Shown here: one piece after another, positions 32,733-44,431 of the stretch | Numbering within the stretch: position 1 is the first letter of the stretch | Layout: every line of letters begins with the position of its first letter | NCBI RefSeq assembly: GCF_016901695.1 | Contig: NZ_JACJKS010000010.1 | Coordinates: 1-64,000, forward strand | Direction of reading: 5' to 3' | Source: Mordavella massiliensis | GTDB lineage: Bacteria; Bacillota; Clostridia; Lachnospirales; Lachnospiraceae | Length of the DNA stretch: 64,000 bases | Notes under the pieces: model-generated | Database searches by the model: none | The model's input: the letters and a program-made list of their open reading frames with translations, nothing else | Told to the model about the DNA's origin: nothing | Made by a program: the position numbers and the translations under genes

Positions 32733-34454
32733 CTAACAGTCCATGATCATATCCTGCAGCGTGCCGCCTGGCTGGATCATCGGGTATACAAGATCCTCCG
32801 GATCGATGAGGAACTCGATGATCGTGGGCGTCTTCGTGCTTCTGGCCGCCTCCTCGAAGGCCGGGCGGATCTCCTCCTTCTTCGTCACCCGGATCCCCTT
32901 CGCGCCGTAGCTCTCAGCCAGCTTCACAAAATCAGGCGTGTAGGGCGGACATTCCACCTCCCCGCATTTGCCCCGGCAGGCCGCGCCGGAGCGGAGGCAG
33001 GTCATGGAGTACCGCTTGCCGTAGAAGAGCTTCTGCCACTGGCGCACCATGCCGAGCACGCTGTTGTTGAACACGCAACTGATGATGGGCAGCTCCTCCA
33101 GCACAGCCGTGGCGATCTCCTGGCTGTTCATCTGCATGCCGCCGTCCCCGGAGATGGAGATGACTGTCTTGTCCGGGTTGCCGATCCTGGCCCCGATGGC
33201 CCCGGGCAGGCCGTAGCCCATGGTTCCCAGGCCGCCCGACATGAGGAGCTGCTTCTTCGGCGTCATCTCCAGGAACTGGGAGACGAACATCTGATGCTGT
33301 CCCACGTCGGTCACCACGATGGCGTCCTCAAACATCTCGTTCATCACATCCAGGATGTCCTTTGGAGTCATGATCGGTCTCGGCTTCATGGTCAGCGGAT
33401 GCTCCGCCTTCCAGCCGGCGATCGCATTCTGCCACTCTTTCGTCTCGCAGGGCTCCACATACTCCAGCATCTTGTCAATGGCCTCCCCCGCGTCAGCCAC
33501 GATGGGGATGTCTACCTGCACGTTCCGCGAGATGGCGGATGTGTCGATGTCAATGTGCACGATCTTGGCCTTCGGGGCAAAGGAGTGGAGTTTCCCCGTG
33601 ATCCGGTCGTTGAACCTTGTCCCGATGGAGAAGAGCAGGTCGCACTCGTTGACCGCCATATTGGCGGCGTAGGCCCCGTGCATGCCCAGATTTCCCACAA
33701 ACAGGGGATGCTGCGTGGGCAGGGCGCCCCGGCCCATCACGGTGGTCACCACCGGCACATGGGTCTTTTCCACCAGCTCCGTGAACGCGCCGCCGGCATG
33801 GGCGATGTTCACGCCGCCGCCCGCCAGGAACAGCGGTCTGTCCGCCTTGGAGAGCATCTTGATGGCCCGCTTGAGCTGGCCGATATGTACGTGGGTGTTC
33901 GGCTTGTAGCCCCGGATGTTGACGTCCGTGGGATAGTCGGCGCTTCCCAGTTCTCCCATCACATCCTTGGGCAGGTCAACAAGCACCGGACCCGGGCGTC
34001 CGGTCCGGGCGATGTAGAACGCTTCCTTGATGATGCGCCCCAGATCCTCCCGGTTGCGGACCGTCACACCGTACTTTGTGATGCTGCGCGTGATGCCGAC
34101 GATATCCACCTCCTGGAAGGCGTCGTTCCCGATCAGATGCCGGGCCACCTGGCCCGTGAAGCACACGAGGGGCACGCTGTCATAGTTGGCCGTGGCCAGT
34201 CCTGTCACCAGGTTCGTGGCGCCCGGTCCGCTTGTCACCAGGCACACGCCCACTTTCCCTGTGGAGCGGGCGTAGGCGTCCGCCTCGTGGACGAGGGCCA
34301 CCTCCTGCCTGGGAAGGATCACCTTCGTATAGTCCTGCTTGTAAAGCTCGTCGCTGATGTCGATGGTGCAGGCCCCCGGATAGCCGAAGATGGTGTCCAC
34401 TCCCTCTTCCTTCAGGGCTTTCACAAGAAGTTTGTTGCCAGAAATTTTTCTCAT
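32733..34454 (-). CDS. ilvB: Acetolactate synthase large subunit
   Basis: Thiamine-diphosphate enzyme of 573 residues, first committed step of branched-chain amino acid synthesis. FGYPGACTIDISDEL and LPRQEVALVHEADAYARSTGKVGVCLVTSGPGATNLVTG give the N-terminal domain with the catalytic Glu. GGLGTMGYGLPGAIGARIGNPDKTVISISGDGGMQMNSQE holds the GDG...N motif for ThDP-Mg. An unusual Cys-containing segment (CLRSGAACRGKCGEVECPP, near 490-510) interrupts the usual C-terminal domain. It is controlled by the T-box leader upstream. Confidence 0.95.
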   Translation of the reverse strand: MRKISGNKLLVKALKEEGVDTIFGYPGACTIDISDELYKQDYTKVILPRQEVALVHEADAYARSTGKVGVCLVTSGPGATNLVTGLATANYDSVPLVCFTGQVARHLIGNDAFQEVDIVGITRSITKYGVTVRNREDLGRIIKEAFYIARTGRPGPVLVDLPKDVMGELGSADYPTDVNIRGYKPNTHVHIGQLKRAIKMLSKADRPLFLAGGGVNIAHAGGAFTELVEKTHVPVVTTVMGRGALPTQHPLFVGNLGMHGAYAANMAVNECDLLFSIGTRFNDRITGKLHSFAPKAKIVHIDIDTSAISRNVQVDIPIVADAGEAIDKMLEYVEPCETKEWQNAIAGWKAEHPLTMKPRPIMTPKDILDVMNEMFEDAIVVTDVGQHQMFVSQFLEMTPKKQLLMSGGLGTMGYGLPGAIGARIGNPDKTVISISGDGGMQMNSQEIATAVLEELPIISCVFNNSVLGMVRQWQKLFYGKRYSMTCLRSGAACRGKCGEVECPPYTPDFVKLAESYGAKGIRVTKKEEIRPAFEEAARSTKTPTIIEFLIDPEDLVYPMIQPGGTLQDMIMDC

Positions 34455-34499
34455 ACTCTTTCCTCCTTCTATCGCAAACTCTGTCTGTCACGCGGAATG

Positions 34500-34778
34500 A
34501 AAAAGCCCTAAGCCTTACGGCTTAGGGCGAATGTCTCATCCGTGTTACCACCTAAATTCAGAGAAGATCTTCTCTGCACTCTGTCAGTACGGGACTTTCC
34601 ATAAGGAAAGATCCGATACCGGTTCCCATAACGGGGGAATACCGTTGAAGTCTACTGACAGCATCTGCTGCGTTCGGTCCACTGCTCGAAGGCTACTTCC
34701 ATACATCCGTCACGGAGATTCGCACCGTCCATCTCCTCTCTGGGCTTCCGAAATCTATGTACTCCTCCTTGTCATAGC
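34500..34778 (-). promoter_or_regulatory. T-box riboswitch of ilvBN
   Basis: Minus-strand leader with stem I (from GCUAUGAC at 34778-34771, loop-E AGUA at 34763-34760 opposite GAA), the antiterminator T-box AGGUGGUAACACGG (34553-34540) with the UGGU bulge that contacts the tRNA 3' end, and a terminator GCCCUAAGCC/GGCUUAGGGC (34528-34519 and 34514-34505) followed by U (34504-34500). The specifier after GAA appears to be GUA (Val, plus-strand 34694-34696). Uncharged tRNA would let transcription reach ilvB. This leader fills the 386-bp gap between aspS and ilvB. Confidence 0.92.
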
Positions 34779-34840
34779 ATTTAATCAGATAATTTCTCTT
34801 ATTATAGTTGATATACCTGTCAATTGTCAACTGACTTTTT

Positions 34841-36649
<1,809 letters not shown>

Positions 36650-36676
36650 TGTTTTTTCTTCTCCTTTATCTGCATT

Positions 36677-37948
36677 CTATAATTTTTCATAGGAGTCCGC
36701 GTAGCAGTCGATGATGGTCTCGTACCCCTCCTGCGCTAGCTGCTCCTTCTGGAACTTCTTGTTCTTTTTCATGTTTGCGACCAGCACCTGCTGCCCGGCT
36801 GCGCGGCCGTCGCGGGCAAGCCCCAGCACTTTGAGCACGCCCTCTTTTGGCATGTTCTTCTCCAGGAGGTACGCCGTCCTGCCCCCTCTTCTGGGAACCT
36901 GGTAGCCGTTCTCCAGAAGCAGCATGACAATGCGCTCAAACCCGATGGAAAAGCCGCAGGCCGGCGTGTCCTGACCCGTGAATTTCCCGATCATCTTGTC
37001 ATAGCGCCCGCCGCCTGCCACGGAACCGCCGAAGTCGTCCATGACAACCTCGAAGATCGTCCCTGTGTAGTAGGACTGGCCTCGCACCATGGTGGGGGTA
37101 AAGCGGATCTGGAAATCCGTATCCTTTGCGGCCTCGACGCTGGACAGGATCATCTCCATATTTTCCGCGGTCGCGTCGCTTAAGTGACCGCCCAGCTTCT
37201 CTTTCAGGAAGCGGATGCCTGTCACATCGCCCGGCGTCTCCTCGAAAAGCCTGAGGTATGTGTCCACGTTTTCCTGCGTGTAGCCGAGCTCTATAAGCTC
37301 CTGCGCCACAGCCTCCGGGCCGATCTTGTCCATCTTGTCCAGGATGATGAACACCTCGTCGTAGTCCTCCTCCCGGAAGCCGCTGTAGGCGGCCATGGCC
37401 TTCAGGATGTTGCGGTCGTTGATGCAGACGGTGAAATTCTTAAATCCCATCTTGCCGAGCATGGCGGTCGTGGCCAGGATCAGCTCGATCTCCGCCAGGT
37501 TGCCGGCCTCGCCCAGGATGTCGATATCGCACTGCACGAACTGGCGGAAGCGCCCTTTCTGCGGGCGGTCTGCCCTCCACACATTCCCGATCTGCAGCGC
37601 CTTGAAGGGCGAGGGGAGCTCGTTGGCATGGTTGGAGTAGTACCTGGCGAGGGGGACGGTCAGGTCGTAGCGGAGTCCGCCGTCCACCACGTCATTTTCC
37701 TCCTGGGCCTCTTTGATCTTCAGCTTCTCCCCGCGCTTGAGGATCTTGAAGATCAGCTTCTCATTGTCTCCCCCCTGCTTGCTGCACAGATTTTCAATGT
37801 GCTCCACGCAGGGCGTCTCCATGGACATGAATCCATATGTCCTGTATGTGTCCTTTATCATCTGGATCACGTAATCCCGGATCTCCATCTCGCGGGGAAG
37901 GATGTCCTTCATGCCGGTAACCGGCTTTTTCTTCAGCGCCATAGCCAC
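36677..37948 (-). CDS. hisS: Histidyl-tRNA synthetase
   Basis: Class II synthetase of 423 residues: motif 1 region near YRTYGFMSMETPCVEHIENLC, motif 2 with FRQFVQCDIDILGE, the histidine motif YYTGTIFEVVMDDFGGSVAGGGRYDKMIG, motif 3 ACGFSIGFERI, and a C-terminal anticodon-binding domain. Its first 16 bp overlap the end of hemZ, which suggests coupled translation. Confidence 0.96.
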   Translation of the reverse strand: MAMALKKKPVTGMKDILPREMEIRDYVIQMIKDTYRTYGFMSMETPCVEHIENLCSKQGGDNEKLIFKILKRGEKLKIKEAQEENDVVDGGLRYDLTVPLARYYSNHANELPSPFKALQIGNVWRADRPQKGRFRQFVQCDIDILGEAGNLAEIELILATTAMLGKMGFKNFTVCINDRNILKAMAAYSGFREEDYDEVFIILDKMDKIGPEAVAQELIELGYTQENVDTYLRLFEETPGDVTGIRFLKEKLGGHLSDATAENMEMILSSVEAAKDTDFQIRFTPTMVRGQSYYTGTIFEVVMDDFGGSVAGGGRYDKMIGKFTGQDTPACGFSIGFERIVMLLLENGYQVPRRGGRTAYLLEKNMPKEGVLKVLGLARDGRAAGQQVLVANMKKNKKFQKEQLAQEGYETIIDCYADSYEKL

Positions 37949-39408
37949 TCTCCTTTTCGCTCTATCATTTCATCAATGCGGGTGATGTACTCCCGGATGT
38001 TCTTCACGTTCTCCGCCCGCACAAGTGTTGTCTTTGTGCCCTTTCTTCCGCCCGGTGCGTCAAGAGGCTCATCCAGAAGGATCTTCGTTGATGCGCCTGC
38101 GCCCGCGGCGATGATGGACTGCTTTTCTTCCATAATAAGTATATTGTATATTCCTGCTTTGTCAACCTTTGCAAAGCCAACATTTTCAAAATTGCCGGCC
38201 ATGTTTTTCTGCCGGTACAGGTAGTAGGGGGAAAGCCCCATCTTCCCGGCGGCCCCGTAGGCCATCCGGATCATGGCGGACATCTCCCGGGCCATGACGG
38301 CCGGATCTCCCGCAAGGGAGGCGATGCTGCCGGTTGTGCTCTTCTCCTGCCCCATCCTGGCCGCCCGCTTGATGGCCAGGGAGTGGACGGTCAGGCTGTC
38401 GGGGCCGAGGGCGCGGATCTGCTCCAGCGTGTCCGCCATATCCGCCGCCGTCTCCCCGGGAAGGCCGGCGATCAGATCCATGTTGATATTGTCAAACCCG
38501 AGCCCCCGGGCCATGTGAAAGCTCTCTTTGATCTCGTCCACCGTATGCCGCCTTCCGATCAGGTCCAGCGTCCTCTGCTGCATCGTCTGGGGGTTGATGG
38601 AGATGCGGGTGATGCCGTGCCCCCGCAGGACCTGCAGCTTTTCCTCCGTGATGCTGTCGGGCCGCCCCGCTTCCACCGTGTATTCCAGAAGGTGCTCCCT
38701 TGAAAAGCAGCGGTCGATGCAGGACAAAAGCTCCTCCAGCTGCCCGGCCGTCAGCGTGGTGGGCGTGCCGCCGCCGATGTAGACGGTGTTCATCTTTTTC
38801 CCGCAGAGAGCGGCCCGCTCCCCGATCCACGCCAGCTCTTTTAGAAGCGCCGCCAGGTAGTCCCCGATGTGATCCTGCCACTGTGCGAGGGAGCCGGAAC
38901 TGAAGGAGCAGTAGCTGCACACGGACGGGCAGAAGGGGATCCCCACGTAGAGGCTGTAGCCGTCCCGGCAGTCCAGCCGGTCCAGAAGGCTTTTCTCCCT
39001 GCCGGCAATTTCCCAGGCAAGCTGTGCCTTCTCCCCGCTCACATAGGAGTCTTCCCGGAACCATCTCACAAACGCATCCCGGTCCATCCCCTCCTCCAGC
39101 TTCTGCATGGCCAGCTTCGTGGGGCGCACCCCTGTCAGGAGGCCCCAGGCCAGCTCCCGGCCCGTGTAGGCGCGGCACGCCTCGTACAGCCGCGTGTCCA
39201 CGGCATATTTGCCGGCGCTCCGGTCCGCCCCGGCCGGGATCTCCTCCCGTTTCACCGCAAACTCCCTCCCGTCCGGGAAGGTCATCCGGAACGCATCTTC
39301 CATGTCCTCCGCGACGTTTTGACACACTTCCTCCTCCGGGAAGAACGCCTTGACAAGGTGATAAGTATTATATGTATACATATTGTGGCTGCAGTTTAAT
39401 TGGATCAT
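37933..39408 (-). CDS. hemZ: Coproporphyrinogen III oxidase-like radical SAM protein HemZ
   Basis: Radical SAM protein of 491 residues, cluster motif CPSVCSYC preceded by YVGIPF, with GGGTPTTLTAGQLEELL and NINMDLIAGLPGE as in oxygen-independent coproporphyrinogen oxidases. A roughly 150-residue N-terminal extension is the HemZ mark. I set the start at 39408 (MIQLNCSHN); the frame stays open a further 30 codons, but that segment lacks a start signal. No other heme genes are in the window, so a role in heme synthesis is uncertain; the locus hemZ-hisS-aspS is conserved in Clostridia. Confidence 0.88.
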   Translation of the reverse strand: MIQLNCSHNMYTYNTYHLVKAFFPEEEVCQNVAEDMEDAFRMTFPDGREFAVKREEIPAGADRSAGKYAVDTRLYEACRAYTGRELAWGLLTGVRPTKLAMQKLEEGMDRDAFVRWFREDSYVSGEKAQLAWEIAGREKSLLDRLDCRDGYSLYVGIPFCPSVCSYCSFSSGSLAQWQDHIGDYLAALLKELAWIGERAALCGKKMNTVYIGGGTPTTLTAGQLEELLSCIDRCFSREHLLEYTVEAGRPDSITEEKLQVLRGHGITRISINPQTMQQRTLDLIGRRHTVDEIKESFHMARGLGFDNINMDLIAGLPGETAADMADTLEQIRALGPDSLTVHSLAIKRAARMGQEKSTTGSIASLAGDPAVMAREMSAMIRMAYGAAGKMGLSPYYLYRQKNMAGNFENVGFAKVDKAGIYNILIMEEKQSIIAAGAGASTKILLDEPLDAPGGRKGTKTTLVRAENVKNIREYITRIDEMIERKGEWLWR

Positions 39409-39479
39409 GATCTTGTATGTTCGTCCTCTCTGTTGTTTGTATTGTGTGGAACAGGATGCACAATAGCGCAGGGGTTGAC

Positions 39480-39526
39480 GCAATTCCGGACGTAACACTT
39501 TTGAAAAGTGTTACGTCCGGAATTGC
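39480..39526. repeat. Perfect 23-bp inverted repeat (intergenic hairpin)
   Basis: Arms 39480-39502 and 39504-39526 are exact reverse complements around a single base (39503). It lies 7 bp beyond the metallo-hydrolase stop and 72 bp before hemZ. There is no T-run outside the arms, but the arms themselves end in AAAA/TTTT at the apex. It could be a terminator, a processing site or a repeated extragenic palindrome. Confidence 0.85.
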
Positions 39527-39532
39527 ACTGCA

Positions 39533-40153
39533 TTAAACAAACGGATTATATATCTTCTCATGCCCGATGGTCGTCTCGCCCATATGCCCCGGATACACGG
39601 TCACATCCTCCGGCAGACGCAGCAGCTTCTCCCGGACCGAGCGCACCAGATCCGAGGTGCTGCTGTTGGGGAAGTCCGTGCGGCCCACGGAATTCTGGAA
39701 CAGGGTGTCGCCGGAGAAGAGGGTCTTCTCCTCCTCCACGTAGTAGCAGACGCCGCCGGGCGTGTGTCCCGGTGTGTGGATCACCTGGAACCGGTACCCC
39801 GCCAGGTCAAGTGTCTGTCCGTCCCGGATGCTGGTCGCCCCGCCGAAGGTATACCCGTTCGTATAGATCATGGACTGGTTGAGGGACGCGTCGAGCAGCG
39901 TCTCCTGATCCGCCTCGTGGACATAGACCGGCACCGGGAATTCCTTCCGGAAATCATCGATCCCCATGATGTGGTCGAAATGCCCGTGGGTGAGGAGGAT
40001 CGCCTCCACCTGGAGCCCTTCGCTCTTTATGTGGCTCATGAGGTAGGAGGGGCAGGCCGCCGGGTCGATGATGACCGCCCGCTTTGTCTCCTCATTACGC
40101 ACCAGGTAGCAGTTGGTGCTTATGATGCCTGTGACAAATTTTTCTATTTTCAT
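39533..40153 (-). CDS. Metallo-beta-lactamase-fold hydrolase (glyoxalase II-like)
   Basis: Hydrolase of 206 residues with the metal-binding THGHFDHIMG motif (about 55-64), later His in HTPGHTPGG and Asp in FSGDTLF, and a final His in YPGHMG, all expected for a binuclear zinc site. The start is set at 40153 (MKIEKFV), after AGAGGTG. It lies 21 bp after relA, as in many Clostridia. The substrate is unknown; glyoxalase II-like thioesters are one option. Confidence 0.88.
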   Translation of the reverse strand: MKIEKFVTGIISTNCYLVRNEETKRAVIIDPAACPSYLMSHIKSEGLQVEAILLTHGHFDHIMGIDDFRKEFPVPVYVHEADQETLLDASLNQSMIYTNGYTFGGATSIRDGQTLDLAGYRFQVIHTPGHTPGGVCYYVEEEKTLFSGDTLFQNSVGRTDFPNSSTSDLVRSVREKLLRLPEDVTVYPGHMGETTIGHEKIYNPFV

Positions 40154-40174
40154 GCAACACACCTCTCTTTTGCC

Positions 40175-42523
40175 TTATCCGGCCGCCCGCTCAATGTCGA
40201 TGACGCCGTCGAGCTGCTGCAGCTTCTTGGAAATGGCGGCCAGCTCCTCCCGGCCGTGCACGATAAACCCGGCCTCGATGGTGGCCGTCCCCTTCTTGCT
40301 GGTCCGCACGTTCAGGGACTTCACATCGATCTTGGCCTCCGTAAAGATCCTGGATATCTCCATCAGCAGCCCCTGCTTGTCGTAGGTGTACATCCGCAGT
40401 TCCGCCAGATACTGGCCTCCCTCTTCCTCGGCCACCTCGTCCTCCCACTCCACGCTGATCAGGCGGGCCCGCTCGGCCTCTGTCAGGTGGATGACATTGA
40501 CACAGTCCGTCCGGTGGATGGACAGTCCCCTGCCCCTCGTGACAAACCCGACGATCTCGTCGCCCGGAACCGGGCTGCAGCATCTGGAAAACCGCACAGC
40601 CATGTCGTCGATCCCCTTGACAACGATGCCGCTCTTGGACTTGGCGATATGCACCTTGTTCTTCGCCGCCTCGGCAACCCGCTCCAGGACCACCTCGTCC
40701 GTGATCTCCTGCTTGTGCTCCTTGCCGTACTCCTCCACCAGGCGGTTCACCACCTGGCCCTCCTTGAGGCCGCCGTGGCCGATGGCCGCCAGCACGGAAT
40801 CCCAGTCCCGGAACCCGTACTTCCTCTGGACGATCTCCTGGTACTTCGGCTTCAGGATGTTGGACAGATTGATGGTCTTCGCCTTGCAGTAGGCGGAGAT
40901 CATCTCCTTGCCGCGGACGATGTTCTCCTCCTTAAACTCCTTTTTAAACCACTGGTTGATCTTGTTCTTGGCCTGCGTGCTCTTGACAATGTTCAGCCAG
41001 TCCCGGCTCGGCCCCCGGGAATTCTGCGACGTGAGGATCTCGATCCTGTCGCCGTTCTGTATCTTGTAGTCGATATTGACCAGTTTTCCGTTGACCCTTG
41101 CGCCCACCATCTTGTTGCCCACCGCGCTGTGGATGGCGTAGGCGAAATCCACCGGCGTGGAGCCGTTTGGCAGGCTCTTCACATCCCCGTTCGGGGTAAA
41201 ACAGTACACATCCTCGGCAAACAGGTCCAGGTCTCCCTTCAGCATGCTTAGGAACTCCCGGTTGTCCGACATGTCCCTCTGCCACTCCAGGATCTGGCGC
41301 AGCCAGTTCAGCTTCTCCTCCTCCTGGTCCTTCACGGTCTTCTTCCCGTCGTTGGACTCCTTGTACTTCCAGTGAGCCGCGATACCGTACTCAGCCGTCT
41401 TGTGCATCTCCTGGGTCCGGATCTGCACCTCGAAGGGCTGCCCCACCGAACTCATCAGCGTCGTGTGGAGGGACTGGTACATGTTTGCCTTGGGCATGGC
41501 GATATAGTCTTTAAACCGCCCCGGAATGGGCGTGTACATCTCGTGGATGACGCCGAGCGCCGCGTAGCAGTCCTTCACCGTGTCCACGATGATCCGCACC
41601 GCGAACAGGTCGTAGATCTGGTCCACAGTCTTGTCCTGGTTCACCATCTTCTTGTAAATGCTGAAAAAATGCTTGACGCGGCCGTTGACTTCGGCCTTGA
41701 TCCCCGCGTTGCTGATATGCCGGGAAACCTCCTCCACGATCTGCTCCACGAACTCCTCCCGCTCAGTCTTGCGGCGGTTGATCTGATCCACCAGATCGTA
41801 GAACACCTCCGGCTGGGAATACTTCAGCGCCAGATCGTCCAGCTCGGTCTTGATCTTGGAGATACCGAGCCTCTGGGCGATGGGCGCGTAGATGTCCATC
41901 GTCTCCCTCGCCTTCTCCTTCTGCTTCTCCGGCCGCATGAACTGCAGGGTCCGCATATTGTGGAGCCGGTCAGCCAGCTTGATGATGATCACACGGATAT
42001 CCTTGGCCATGGCCAGGAACATCTTCCGCAGGTTCTCCGCCTGCACCTCCAGCTTGTCCGACGAGTAGGACAGCTGTCCCAGCTTGGTGACGCCGTCCAC
42101 CAGAAGGGCCACCTCGTTCCCGAACTCCTGCCGGATCTGTTCGTATGTCACATCCGTATCCTCCACCACGTCATGGAGCATGCCGGCCACGATCGTCTCC
42201 TTGTCCATCTCCAGATCCGCCAGGATGATGGCCACCCAGAGAGGATGGATGATGTAGGGCTCGCCCGACTTCCTGCACTGGTCCCTGTGCGCGTCTTTGG
42301 CCAGCCTGAACGCCTTCCCGATCATGGAGACATCCGTGGAGGGATGGTACTTGCGGATACGGGCGATCAGCATCTGGTAAAGCTGCTCCGGATCCTGGTA
42401 ATCTTCCGGCGCCTTTACGGCGTGGCCGTCCACGACCTCCAGTCCAAGCATCTGATTTTCCATGATCGACTCCGGTGCAATACGGTTCTTGCTGTCAGAC
42501 TCGTACGTCATCACACCCGTCAT
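40175..42523 (-). CDS. relA: Bifunctional (p)ppGpp synthetase/hydrolase
   Basis: Long Rel enzyme of 782 residues. The hydrolase HD domain has the metal site HDVVED (His117-Asp122), and the synthetase domain has AMPKANMYQSLHTTL. TGS (VYCFTPNGDVKSLPNGSTPVDFAYAIHS), a Cys-containing helical region (RFSRCCSPVPGDEIVGF) and a C-terminal ACT domain (YTYDKQGLLMEISRIFTEAKIDVKSLNVR) follow. It controls the stringent response to amino acid starvation. All domains look intact, so both activities are expected. The start has GAGGAGGG upstream. Confidence 0.96.
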   Translation of the reverse strand: MTGVMTYESDSKNRIAPESIMENQMLGLEVVDGHAVKAPEDYQDPEQLYQMLIARIRKYHPSTDVSMIGKAFRLAKDAHRDQCRKSGEPYIIHPLWVAIILADLEMDKETIVAGMLHDVVEDTDVTYEQIRQEFGNEVALLVDGVTKLGQLSYSSDKLEVQAENLRKMFLAMAKDIRVIIIKLADRLHNMRTLQFMRPEKQKEKARETMDIYAPIAQRLGISKIKTELDDLALKYSQPEVFYDLVDQINRRKTEREEFVEQIVEEVSRHISNAGIKAEVNGRVKHFFSIYKKMVNQDKTVDQIYDLFAVRIIVDTVKDCYAALGVIHEMYTPIPGRFKDYIAMPKANMYQSLHTTLMSSVGQPFEVQIRTQEMHKTAEYGIAAHWKYKESNDGKKTVKDQEEEKLNWLRQILEWQRDMSDNREFLSMLKGDLDLFAEDVYCFTPNGDVKSLPNGSTPVDFAYAIHSAVGNKMVGARVNGKLVNIDYKIQNGDRIEILTSQNSRGPSRDWLNIVKSTQAKNKINQWFKKEFKEENIVRGKEMISAYCKAKTINLSNILKPKYQEIVQRKYGFRDWDSVLAAIGHGGLKEGQVVNRLVEEYGKEHKQEITDEVVLERVAEAAKNKVHIAKSKSGIVVKGIDDMAVRFSRCCSPVPGDEIVGFVTRGRGLSIHRTDCVNVIHLTEAERARLISVEWEDEVAEEEGGQYLAELRMYTYDKQGLLMEISRIFTEAKIDVKSLNVRTSKKGTATIEAGFIVHGREELAAISKKLQQLDGVIDIERAAG

Positions 42524-42598
42524 AGCAGTTCCCTCCTCTTCATCCTTCTCCTGTCAATAAAATGTCATCTTTTAGTATATCATCTGTTTTCTGTTTTT

Positions 42599-44365
42599 TC
42601 AAACAATTTGATAGTGGGTGATGACAATCTGCATGGTTTTCTGCCCCATATACTCGTTGACGCCGGGGTAAAAGGTGACAGAAATCCGCACGTCCCTGTA
42701 TCCGCCGGCGAAAAAAGCCTCCCGGGCATCCCGTCCCCGCTTCTCTTCCACCTGGTCGAGAAACGCCTGCGCATCCCCGAAATACACGGCCTCCATCACC
42801 GTGCTCCCGTCAAAGAGCTGCAGGCGCAGCATGTTCCGGTTCTTCCCGATGAGCCTGGCCGAGCGGATGGCCGCGTTCCTGCAGGCAAACACCGGCTTGG
42901 GATTCCCCTTTCCGAAGGGCTCCAGAAGCTCCAGCTGCGCGAGGAACTCCTCTGTCACGCAGGAGAAAGGCAGCTCCATGTCTATGGCCACCTTTTCCGC
43001 CATATCCTGCTCTGTCAGGGTGCAGACCGCGTTGATGTCCTGCCGGAATCTCTCCACGTTCTCCCGCTTAAGCGACAGGCCCGCCGCCTGCCGGTGGCCG
43101 CCGAACTTTAGAAATAGCCGGCGGCACTTGTTGAGCTCCTCGTACATAGAATACGCCTCAATGGAGCGGCCGGACCCCTTGACCTCCTCCCCGCTGTCCG
43201 TGAGGACAAAAGTTGGCTTCCCGTACAACTCCCGGATCCGCCCGGCCACGATCCCCGCCAGGCTCTCGTGGCAGTCCGGCAGGTAGAGCACCAGCACCTT
43301 CTGCCGGCCGGCCGGAGTGCGCTCCACCAGCTCCCTGGCCGCCTCCACCGCCCGCTCCGTCATCTCCTTGCGGCTGTCGTTGAGGACCTTCAGGTCCCCG
43401 GCCAGGATGTCCGCCTCCTGCCTGGTCCGGGCCTGCAGAAGCTCCAGCGCCCGCCGGGCCGAGTCGAGCCGCCCGCTGGCGTTGATGCAGGGCCCAAGGA
43501 CAAAGCCGATGTGGTAGGCACTGAGCCTCTCCTTCTCCACCCCGGTGCAGGCGATGAGGGAGGCAAGCCCCCGGCCCGGGGAGGTCCGCAGCATCTCCAG
43601 CCCCTGCCTCACAAAAATGCGGTTTTCCCCGGTCAGATCCATCACATCCCCCACGGTGGCGATGGCCACCTCCTCCAGAAGATCGTCCAGATCCGCGGAG
43701 TCCTGTCCCATGGACTCGTAGAGCGCCTCCATCAGCTTGTAGGCCACGGCGGCGCCGCACAGTCCCTTAAAGGGATAGGGGCAGTCCGCCCGCTTCGGGT
43801 CCACCACTGCGTCCGCAGGCGGCAGGCGGTAGACCTTCTCCCCCTCCCGCTCCTCGTAGGGCACTTCGTGGTGGTCCGTCACGATGACGGTCATCCCCAG
43901 CCCCTTCGCGCAGGCGATCTCATCAAAGGCCGCAATGCCGTTGTCGCAGGTGAGGATGGTGTCCGTCCCCGCGTCAAACGCCCGGTCGATGAGGTTCCTG
44001 CTCAGGCCGTAGCCGTCCTCCATCCGGTCCGGGATGTCCATGTCCACGGACGCCCCCAGCCTCCCGAGCCCCTCCAGCAGGATGTAGGTGGCGCAGACCC
44101 CGTCGATGTCGTAATCGCCGATGACGCGGACAGGCGCGCCCTCCCGGATCTTTTCCATGAGGATCTCCACCGCCCGGTCCATGTCCCGCATCAGCATGCC
44201 GTCCTCCAGATCCGCAATGGTGCCGTGCAGATAGGTCTCTATGGCCTCATCCCCTATAATGTCCCGGTTCCGGATGAGGCAGGCCAGCCGGGGGCTGATG
44301 CCGAACTTCTGCCCGATCCCCGCGAAATCCGCTCCCTTTCTAAGTAACACCCATCTCTCTTTCAT
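42599..44365 (-). CDS. recJ: Single-stranded-DNA exonuclease RecJ
   Basis: DHH-family 5'-3' exonuclease of 588 residues for recombination and mismatch repair. Motifs: RVIGDYDIDGVCATYIL, DNGIAAFDEI, TDHHEVP, the GAAVAYKL region, and the C-terminal DHHA1 domain with KFGGHRQAAGLSL. I start at 44365 (MKERWVLL), preceded by AGAGGAAG, rather than nine codons earlier. It lies between secDF and relA, the usual clostridial order. Confidence 0.95.
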   Translation of the reverse strand: MKERWVLLRKGADFAGIGQKFGISPRLACLIRNRDIIGDEAIETYLHGTIADLEDGMLMRDMDRAVEILMEKIREGAPVRVIGDYDIDGVCATYILLEGLGRLGASVDMDIPDRMEDGYGLSRNLIDRAFDAGTDTILTCDNGIAAFDEIACAKGLGMTVIVTDHHEVPYEEREGEKVYRLPPADAVVDPKRADCPYPFKGLCGAAVAYKLMEALYESMGQDSADLDDLLEEVAIATVGDVMDLTGENRIFVRQGLEMLRTSPGRGLASLIACTGVEKERLSAYHIGFVLGPCINASGRLDSARRALELLQARTRQEADILAGDLKVLNDSRKEMTERAVEAARELVERTPAGRQKVLVLYLPDCHESLAGIVAGRIRELYGKPTFVLTDSGEEVKGSGRSIEAYSMYEELNKCRRLFLKFGGHRQAAGLSLKRENVERFRQDINAVCTLTEQDMAEKVAIDMELPFSCVTEEFLAQLELLEPFGKGNPKPVFACRNAAIRSARLIGKNRNMLRLQLFDGSTVMEAVYFGDAQAFLDQVEEKRGRDAREAFFAGGYRDVRISVTFYPGVNEYMGQKTMQIVITHYQIV

Positions 44366-44431
44366 ATCGCTTCCTCTTCCAAAAAGAGGCATGCGCCTGT
44401 GCGCACACCTCCCTGTTTTTCCCTGTACTGT

